The notes under the pieces were generated by a model. It saw nothing but the letters and a program-made list of their open reading frames with translations. It searched no databases and was not told the origin of the DNA. The position numbers were made by a program, and so were the translations under genes. 21,180 nucleotides of DNA from JASSUD01 sp031963225 (GTDB lineage: Bacteria > Pseudomonadota > Gammaproteobacteria > Burkholderiales > Burkholderiaceae): NCBI GenBank assembly GCA_031963225.1, contig JASSUD010000052.1, positions 1-21,180 of the forward strand, in the 5' to 3' direction. Shown piece by piece: positions 16,468 to 21,180 of the stretch; position 1 is the stretch's first letter; each line of letters begins with the position of its first letter.

Positions 16468-16498
16468 AAAAAAATCCGGCCTTGCGCCGGATTTTTTT
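16468..16498. terminator. Bidirectional intrinsic terminator between csp and lpxC
   Basis: The stem ATCCGGC / GCCGGAT (16474-16480, 16486-16492) with a CTTGC loop is preceded by an A-run and followed by TTTTTT. It therefore works for csp from the left and for lpxC from the right, which suits these convergent genes. Confidence 0.85.
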
Positions 16499-16545
16499 CG
16501 TCTACCGTCAGCACCCCTTAACCTTAATAACAAAAGTGATTAAAA

Positions 16546-16593
16546 AGAACGGTAGGTTGGCGGTGACGAAGGAACCCCAACATGCACACCACT
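16546..16593 (+). repeat. REP-like repeat unit C, solitary, beyond lpxC 3' end
   Basis: The unit reads AGAACGGTAGGTTGGCGGTG then ACGAAGGAACCCCAACATGC and ACACCACT. It differs from unit A by one base (TGG to CGG) in the shared part. It lies 27 bases from the lpxC stop and 48 bases from the terminator. Its tail ACACCACTAAC matches the tail of unit D. Confidence 0.8.
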
Positions 16594-16619
16594 AACTCTT
16601 AATCTTTGTTTTTATAGCC

Positions 16620-17531
16620 TTAGAGCAATACCGGATCAAACGAAAAGCCTTGTGGTGCTTTTTCTAAATCTTCGAACGTTACGATTTCGAATGCTTGTGG
16701 TTGGGCAAATAAATTGCGTAGTAGTAAATTATTTAAGCCATGGCCTGATTTATAAGCGGTATAGGCGGCAAGGAGCGGGTGGCCTGCTATATAGAGGTCT
16801 CCAATGGCATCGAGCATTTTGTGTTTGACGAATTCATCGCTGTAACGCAGTCCATCATTATTTAAAATGCGGTATTCATCTAGCACGATGGCGTTGTCTA
16901 AGCTCCCTCCGCGTGCTAGTCCCATTTGGCGCAAGGTTTCTACTTCATGCGCGAAACCGAAGGTGCGGGCGCGGGCAATTTCTCGTACGTAGGATGTGTG
17001 GGAAAAGTCAGCTTCGAAGACTTGGCCGGTTTTATCTACGGCAGGGTGGCCAAAGGCAATGGTGAATTTGAGTTTGAAGCCGAAATAGGGCTCGAGGCGG
17101 GCCCATTTGTCGCCGTCTCGTGCTTCTACAGGTTCTTTGATGAGTAAGAATTTCCTAGGGGCATTTTGTTCTATGATTCCTGCGGACTGCAATAAAAATA
17201 CAAATGAGGCAGCGCTGCCGTCCATGATCGGGATTTCTTCTGCGGTTACATCTACATATAAATTATCGATCCCAAGACCCGCGCAGGCGGAGAGTAGGTG
17301 CTCTATGGTGGAAATGCGTACATTGTCTTTTTGTAAGACGGAAGCTAATTGCGTTCCTCCTACCGCTGTAGGGCTCATAGCTATGCTAATAGCAGGGGTT
17401 AGGTCGGTACGCGTAAAAATAATACCAGTTCCCGCTGCTGCAGGCCGAAAAGTTAATTTAACCTTGCGCCCTGAATGTAGGCCGATGCCGGTGGTATGGA
17501 TAAGCGTGGCAATCGTGCGCTGCTTTAGCAT
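16620..17531 (-). CDS. lpxC: UDP-3-O-acyl-N-acetylglucosamine deacetylase LpxC
   Basis: LpxC is a zinc-dependent cytoplasmic deacetylase and the first committed step of lipid A synthesis. Expected zinc ligands are H78 (in VRISTIEHLLSACAGLGIDN), H237 and D241 (in FVKHKMLDAIGD); E77 and H264 (in KSGHGLNN) are the likely catalytic residues. SYVREIARARTFGF is typical of the family. At 303 residues it has the normal length. The ATG at 17531 has AGGA six bases upstream. It lies downstream of ftsZ on the same strand, as in other proteobacterial dcw clusters, but is separated from it by a three-unit repeat cluster whose nearest unit starts 35 bases before the ATG. Confidence 0.98.
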   Translation of the reverse strand: MLKQRTIATLIHTTGIGLHSGRKVKLTFRPAAAGTGIIFTRTDLTPAISIAMSPTAVGGTQLASVLQKDNVRISTIEHLLSACAGLGIDNLYVDVTAEEIPIMDGSAASFVFLLQSAGIIEQNAPRKFLLIKEPVEARDGDKWARLEPYFGFKLKFTIAFGHPAVDKTGQVFEADFSHTSYVREIARARTFGFAHEVETLRQMGLARGGSLDNAIVLDEYRILNNDGLRYSDEFVKHKMLDAIGDLYIAGHPLLAAYTAYKSGHGLNNLLLRNLFAQPQAFEIVTFEDLEKAPQGFSFDPVLL

Positions 17532-17566
17532 AAAAATCCTGGAGGTGCGGGTGTTTGCACAGGGTT

Positions 17567-17608
17567 AGTGGTGTGCATGTTGGGGTTCGTACCTCACCAC
17601 CAACCTAC
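17567..17608 (-). repeat. REP-like repeat unit D
   Basis: The reverse complement reads GTAGGTTGGTGGTGAGGTAC then GAACCCCAACATGC and ACACCACT. It carries the GAGG-NACGAACC variant, like units B and F. It stands head to head with unit E, separated by five bases between D's GTAG and E's ACGGTAG. Confidence 0.8.
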
Positions 17609-17613
17609 ATTGG

Positions 17614-17657
17614 ACGGTAGGTTGGTGGTGACGAAGGAACCCCAACATGCAGACCAT
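17614..17657 (+). repeat. REP-like repeat unit E
   Basis: The unit reads ACGGTAGGTTGGTGGTGACG then AAGGAACCCCAACATGC and AGACCAT. It carries the GACGAAGGAACC variant. It is the left arm of a second paired element with unit F. Confidence 0.8.
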
Positions 17658-17706
17658 CATCCTTTTAAAACCTGCATATGCAAATCAAAAGCGATGATCA
17701 AAAGTC

Positions 17707-17746
17707 GGTGGTGCGCATGTTGGGGTTCGCGCCTCAGCCAACCTAC
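17707..17746 (-). repeat. REP-like repeat unit F, next to the ftsZ stop
   Basis: The reverse complement reads GTAGGTTGGCTGAGGCGCGA then ACCCCAACATGC and GCACCACC. It is shortened by a few bases after GTTGG relative to the other units. Seven bases separate its GTAG end from the ftsZ stop codon. Confidence 0.7.
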
Positions 17747-17753
17747 TGTATTT

Positions 17754-18902
17754 TTAATCAGCTTGTCTGCGTAAAAAAGCGGGTACTTCCAAGTCGATAT
17801 GTTTGGAAGATAGGTCTGCAGAGCTGCGTCCCGAGCGCCAAACTGAAGGAGTGGATCCATTTCCATTGAAGTTGCTTTGGTTGTTGAGATCGGCGGGTTC
17901 GTTGTCTGTGCCGGTCTTAAGCAGGGTCATAGGAACTTGGGGTTCTACTTTTGCTTTTCTTAAGCCTGTTGCTACGACTGTGACGCCAAGCGCATCACCC
18001 ATTGCATCGTTATATACCGTGCCGAAGATAACAATTGCATCAGGAGCTGCATAGCTTTTGATAGTGTTCATCACTTCGCGTGTTTCGGATAAACGCAGGG
18101 AACGGCTGGCCGTGATATTGACCAATACACCGCGCGCACCAGACAAATCGATGCCTTCGAGTAGGGGGCTGGCTACAGCTTGTTCAGCAGCCAGACGAGC
18201 GCGGTCTACGCCTGCGACGGTAGCGGTACCCATCATGGCTTTACCTTGCTCGCTCATGACGGTTTTGACGTCTTCAAAGTCGACGTTGACCAAACCTTCT
18301 ACGTTGATAATTTCAGCAATCCCGGCCACGGCATTGTGCAATACATCATCGGCGCACTGGAAACATTTATCCATTTCAGCATCGCCACCCATGACATCAA
18401 AAAGCTTGTCATTGAGCACGATAATGAGAGAGTCGACTTGGCTTTCTAGTTTTTGTGCACCATCTTCTGCTACACGTCGACGTTTTCCACCTTCAAATTC
18501 GAACGGCTTAGAGACTACGCCTACGGTGAGGATGCCCATTTCACGCGCAACTTGTGCCACTACGGGGGCAGCACCTGTGCCCGTACCACCACCCATACCT
18601 GCGGTGATAAATACCATATGCGCCCCTTGGAGGGCATTGGAGATGCGCTCACGCGCTTCTTCTGCTGCAGCGCTACCCATTTCAGGTTTAGCGCCTGCTC
18701 CTAGCCCTGTTTTACCAAGCTGAATAATCTCGTGCGCTTGTGAGCGAGCAAGTGCTTGTGCATCGGTATTCATGCAAATGAAGTCGACACCCTGCAGCCC
18801 GCGATTAATCATGTGTTGTACGGCATTACAGCCCGCGCCACCTACACCGACTACTTTAATGACGGTGCCAGTCCTTTCATTTTCCACGATATTGAATTCC
18901 AT
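17754..18902 (-). CDS. ftsZ: Cell division protein FtsZ
   Basis: FtsZ is the tubulin-like GTPase whose filaments form the division ring at midcell. GVGGAGCNAV (residues 19-28), the tubulin signature GGGTGTG at 104-110 and the T7 loop NVDFEDV at 206-212 are present. A variable linker (about 320-370, rich in Asn/Ser/Gly) leads to the C-terminal peptide LEVPAFLRRQAD (371-382), the docking site for FtsA and ZipA. The start at 18902 (MEFNIVENER) has GGGAG six bases upstream. An in-frame GTG at 18914 lies within or just before that ribosome site and is unlikely. At 382 residues it has the usual length. FtsA and FtsQ lie upstream on the same strand, lpxC downstream beyond the repeat cluster. Confidence 0.99.
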   Translation of the reverse strand: MEFNIVENERTGTVIKVVGVGGAGCNAVQHMINRGLQGVDFICMNTDAQALARSQAHEIIQLGKTGLGAGAKPEMGSAAAEEARERISNALQGAHMVFITAGMGGGTGTGAAPVVAQVAREMGILTVGVVSKPFEFEGGKRRRVAEDGAQKLESQVDSLIIVLNDKLFDVMGGDAEMDKCFQCADDVLHNAVAGIAEIINVEGLVNVDFEDVKTVMSEQGKAMMGTATVAGVDRARLAAEQAVASPLLEGIDLSGARGVLVNITASRSLRLSETREVMNTIKSYAAPDAIVIFGTVYNDAMGDALGVTVVATGLRKAKVEPQVPMTLLKTGTDNEPADLNNQSNFNGNGSTPSVWRSGRSSADLSSKHIDLEVPAFLRRQAD

Positions 18903-19003
18903 AATAACTCCCACTAAATTAATGCGATTCTCAAAAATATATAAATTAAAAATATGATGCTGTTAAATGCTGCCACAGGAGAGGCTAGGTCTCCCGGAGC
19001 ACG

Positions 19004-20248
19004 TTAAAAGCTTTTTACAAACCATTCCTTTATTCGTAGCCAAATTTGACCAAGGCGGCTGAATGTACCTGATGGGGGAGATGCATGCCCTGATAGAGTG
19101 TGTCGTTGTGCTTCTGCGCCGAGCAAAAGGCCCATAGCCGTTGCGTAGCGCGGGCTGCGCACTACATCGGCTAGGCCATCGGTGTAGTTGGGCACCCCAA
19201 TACGCACGAGTTTAAAAAAGATATCTTCACCTAGCTCAGCCATTCCTGGCATGAGGGCTGAACCTCCTGTAAGTACTACCCCAGAGGATACTAAGTCCTC
19301 ATAGCCAGATTCACGTATAACTTGTTGTACCAGTGAAAAAAGTTCTTCTACACGAGGCTCAATAAACGCAGCTAAGGCCTGGCGCGAAAGCATACGAGGC
19401 CCGCGTTCGCCAAGTCCTGGTACTTCGATGGTTTCGTTAGGATCAACCAATGCCTGTTTGGCCACGCCATAACGCACTTTAATATCTTGCGCATCTGCAG
19501 TAGGAGTGCGTAGTGCTATTGCTATGTCATTGGTAATTTGATCCCCTGCAATTGGGATCACGGCGGTATGGCGTAGGGACCCTTCACTAAAAATAGCGAT
19601 ATCGGTGGTTCCTCCTCCTATGTCGACCAATACAACGCCTAGCTCTTTCTCATCTTCAGTCAATACAGCAAGGCTAGAGGGTAGTGGAGGAACCGTTATT
19701 TGATTGATTTCAAGGCCACAGCGGCGAACACATTTAATGATGTTCTGGGCTGCAGACATGGCTCCTGTAACAATATGTACCTTGACTTCAAGTCGCACGC
19801 CGCTCATACCTACAGGCTCGCGCACATCATCTTGCCCATCGATAATAAATTCTTGAGTGAGGACGTGCAGGATTTGGTGATCTGTTGGAATATTGATAGC
19901 TTGCGCGGTTTCGATTACGCGCACCACATCGGCTTGGGTAACCTCTTTATCTTTGATCGCCACCATCCCGCTGGAATTCATGCCGCGACTATGGCTACCA
20001 CCGATTTGCGTATAGACCTGCGTAATTTTGCAATTTGCCATCAGCTCTGCTTCAGCAATCGCGCGTTGGATGGATTGCACGGTGGCCTCAATATCGACCA
20101 CTACGCCTTTTTTCAAGCCCTTTGATTCGCATTCACCTAACCCCACTACCTCATGGTGGCCACCTTCTTTACGTGCGGCGACGATTACCGCCACTTTAGA
20201 GGTGCCGATGTCTAGTGCAACCAAGAGATCTTTATAGTCTTGTTTCAT
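19004..20248 (-). CDS. ftsA: Cell division protein FtsA
   Basis: FtsA is the actin-like ATPase that ties FtsZ filaments to the inner membrane and recruits later divisome proteins. LVALDIGTSKVAVIV (residues 9-23) is the phosphate-1 motif, VDIGGGTTDIAIF (208-220) the phosphate-2 motif, and VVLTGGSALMPGM near 330-345 the adenosine motif; the FtsA-specific 1C region falls at about 84-162. The C-terminal GQIWLRIKEWFVKSF is the amphipathic membrane-targeting helix. At 414 residues it has the normal length. The start ATG at 20248 has no strong ribosome site. The gap to ftsZ is about 100 bases and contains an AT-rich stretch, but I could not define a convincing promoter in it. Confidence 0.98.
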   Translation of the reverse strand: MKQDYKDLLVALDIGTSKVAVIVAARKEGGHHEVVGLGECESKGLKKGVVVDIEATVQSIQRAIAEAELMANCKITQVYTQIGGSHSRGMNSSGMVAIKDKEVTQADVVRVIETAQAINIPTDHQILHVLTQEFIIDGQDDVREPVGMSGVRLEVKVHIVTGAMSAAQNIIKCVRRCGLEINQITVPPLPSSLAVLTEDEKELGVVLVDIGGGTTDIAIFSEGSLRHTAVIPIAGDQITNDIAIALRTPTADAQDIKVRYGVAKQALVDPNETIEVPGLGERGPRMLSRQALAAFIEPRVEELFSLVQQVIRESGYEDLVSSGVVLTGGSALMPGMAELGEDIFFKLVRIGVPNYTDGLADVVRSPRYATAMGLLLGAEAQRHTLSGHASPPSGTFSRLGQIWLRIKEWFVKSF

Positions 20249-20338
20249 ATGGTGTACTCATTAAGCAAAGTGCTCATAGTGCTTTTGGTTTACAGAAAAG
20301 AGAGATGATCAGTTTGCTGGGGTCGCTGGATTATCTAC

Positions 20339-21088
20339 CTAACGTGCCGGGCCTTTATTTTCCACAGACGGCGCTTGAGAGATATGTAACGCAAACCCAT
20401 TTGGATACCGTAAATCAACGGCTTCGATCCGCTCACCCCATTGTTTTTTAATCTGAGGCCACGCTGCTATAAAACGCTGAAAACGCTCTTCTAGTGTGTG
20501 GCTATCTCTCTCCATTCCAATTTCTAAACGTAAACCGCTCGACAGTTCTGCAGTCCATGCATAACGGGCTGACAGAGTGACGCTGTGCAAGGTCAGGCCA
20601 AGTGGCGCTAGCCAGCGTGAAAAATTTTGGTATTGCGCCACCACCTCTTTTTCACTTCCTGTTGGCCCGCTTAGAAGTGGTAAATTCTCACCAGCTTCTT
20701 CCGGATTAGCCGTAAATAATTCCCCATCTTGGCTTACCAGCTGATCGTTTTTCCATAAACCTAAAGGTTTATATTCTTCAAGTACGATTGCAAGTTGGTT
20801 AGGCCACACGCGCCGCACACTACTTTTACGCACCCAAGGCATGGAATTTATTGCAGTTTGAATTTCTACCAGGTTTACAGTAAAAAAATTACCTTCCAAA
20901 TGGCCTATCAGTGCAGCTCGTATAGTGGGCGCATTCAGGTGATCAATCTCTCCACCTATATGGATAGTGCGTAATACAAACAGCGGTTGCTGCACCGTCC
21001 AATACCCCGCTGCACCCAATAACAGCAGGGCAACCAAGCCGTAAAGCGCACCAGCAAGACGATTTAGTTGACGGGCGTTACTCCACAT
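20339..21088 (-). CDS. ftsQ: Cell division protein FtsQ
   Basis: FtsQ is a bitopic inner-membrane protein linking early and late divisome components through FtsB and FtsL. A short cytoplasmic tail is followed by a membrane helix (about residues 11-31), a POTRA domain (about 37-106, beginning FVLRTIHIGGEIDHL) and the periplasmic FtsQ domain with WAELSSGLRLEIGMERD-like sequence near 180-195 and AVDLRYPNGFALHI near 225-238. AAGGAA lies six bases before the ATG at 21088. At 249 residues it is ordinary in length, but the TAG stop is followed in frame by nine further codons (VDNPATPAN) before TGA. The gap to ftsA is 90 bases, wider than the tight spacing usual for this pair. Confidence 0.95.
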   Translation of the reverse strand: MWSNARQLNRLAGALYGLVALLLLGAAGYWTVQQPLFVLRTIHIGGEIDHLNAPTIRAALIGHLEGNFFTVNLVEIQTAINSMPWVRKSSVRRVWPNQLAIVLEEYKPLGLWKNDQLVSQDGELFTANPEEAGENLPLLSGPTGSEKEVVAQYQNFSRWLAPLGLTLHSVTLSARYAWTAELSSGLRLEIGMERDSHTLEERFQRFIAAWPQIKKQWGERIEAVDLRYPNGFALHISQAPSVENKGPAR

Positions 21089-21180
21089 AATATTTCCTTA
21101 AAACTAGAACCAGTCCAGGGTGTGTCCTCAATTACCCCAAAGGGCCCATCTTTGAGGTCGTGCGGTGCTCGGGATCCTCA
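21089..21180. other. Window edge upstream of ftsQ, no recognised gene
   Basis: In this gene order the next gene upstream is usually ddlB, on the minus strand. None of the three minus-strand frames in these 92 bases looks like a Ddl C-terminus, so ddlB is either further right or absent. The AAGGAA ribosome site of ftsQ lies here. Confidence 0.4.

Larger units (their letters stand above)
17614..17746. mobile_element. Second paired REP element (units E-F) with a diverged core
   Basis: Units E and F face each other tail to tail around a core (CCTTTTAAAACCTGCATATG, then AAATC, AAAAGCGATGATCAAAAG). The core aligns with that of the 144-bp element (TCCTTTTTAGACCTGCATAT then AAAACGATAATTAAAG). At 133 bp it keeps the same layout, but its arms are no longer identical and the internal palindrome is decayed. 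It appears to be an older relative of the 11467-11610 element. Confidence 0.65.

Noticed and set aside
17563..17750. Possible CRISPR array from the closely spaced repeats
   Set aside because: The units alternate in orientation and spacers differ widely in length (about 5 and 49 bases). There are no cas genes, and the same unit occurs singly elsewhere.
18058..18723. A 221-codon open frame on the plus strand opposite ftsZ
   Set aside because: It lies wholly antisense to a highly conserved gene, has low-complexity Ser/Ala/Pro composition and no family resemblance.
18903..19003. ftsA-ftsZ gap with AT-rich TATATATT-like sequence as an ftsZ promoter
   Set aside because: No -35 box at acceptable spacing stood out, so no promoter was called.
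21089..21180. Partial ddlB C-terminus at the window edge
   Set aside because: None of the three minus-strand frames resembles the end of a D-Ala-D-Ala ligase.

Overview
The window reads as chromosomal DNA of a betaproteobacterium, most likely Burkholderiaceae. The FtsZ tail (VPAFLRRQAD), the Mg-type HemB, the TIGR02099-type YhdP next to TldD, AroG and YggS, and the dcw block ftsQ-ftsA-ftsZ followed by lpxC all fit that family. Base composition looks balanced rather than GC-rich, and several genes that usually sit between these loci in free-living Burkholderia are absent. This suggests a reduced or rearranged genome, such as a fungus-associated Mycoavidus-like lineage. The lineage call is inference from gene content and memory, not from a search.

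Layout. 1-72: a REP-like repeat just beyond the 3' end of glnE. 73-2763/2778 (-): glnE. 2779-2931: divergent intergenic region with a perfect hairpin and a candidate promoter. 2932-11021 (+): a tight run yhdP, tldD, aroG, yggS, in which yhdP/tldD and aroG/yggS overlap by a few bases. 11025-11423 (-): the C-terminal remnant of an Rpn-family nuclease/transposase-like gene. 11467-11610: a 144-bp element with 38-bp perfect terminal inverted repeats. 11645-14041 (-): resB. 14152-14793 and 14845-15861 (+): engB and hemB. 15862-16186: a leader region with a candidate promoter and stacked hairpins ahead of a cold-shock gene (16187-16447, +), closed by a bidirectional terminator. 16546-16593: a solitary repeat unit. 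16620-17531 (-): lpxC. 17563-17750: three more repeat units in alternating orientation. 17754-21088 (-): ftsZ, ftsA, ftsQ. The last 92 bases hold no gene I can identify.

How the genes work together. The minus-strand block on the right is the distal division cluster: FtsQ (divisome scaffold), FtsA (membrane tether) and FtsZ (ring polymer), then LpxC (first committed step of lipid A synthesis). The middle blocks serve tetrapyrrole and cytochrome biogenesis (HemB, ResB), ribosome assembly (EngB) and RNA chaperoning in cold or stress (Csp). The left block combines nitrogen control (GlnE), envelope lipid transport (YhdP), peptide maturation or proteolysis (TldD), aromatic amino acid entry (AroG) and PLP homeostasis (YggS).

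The least ordinary content is the dispersed repeat. Seven units of about 35-45 bp begin with GTAG, contain an imperfect palindrome and end near CCCCAACATGC. They occur singly, as tail-to-tail pairs around a related AT-rich core, and as a cluster placed between ftsZ and lpxC. This matches the architecture of REP/REPIN elements mobilised by RAYT transposases; no RAYT gene lies in the window.
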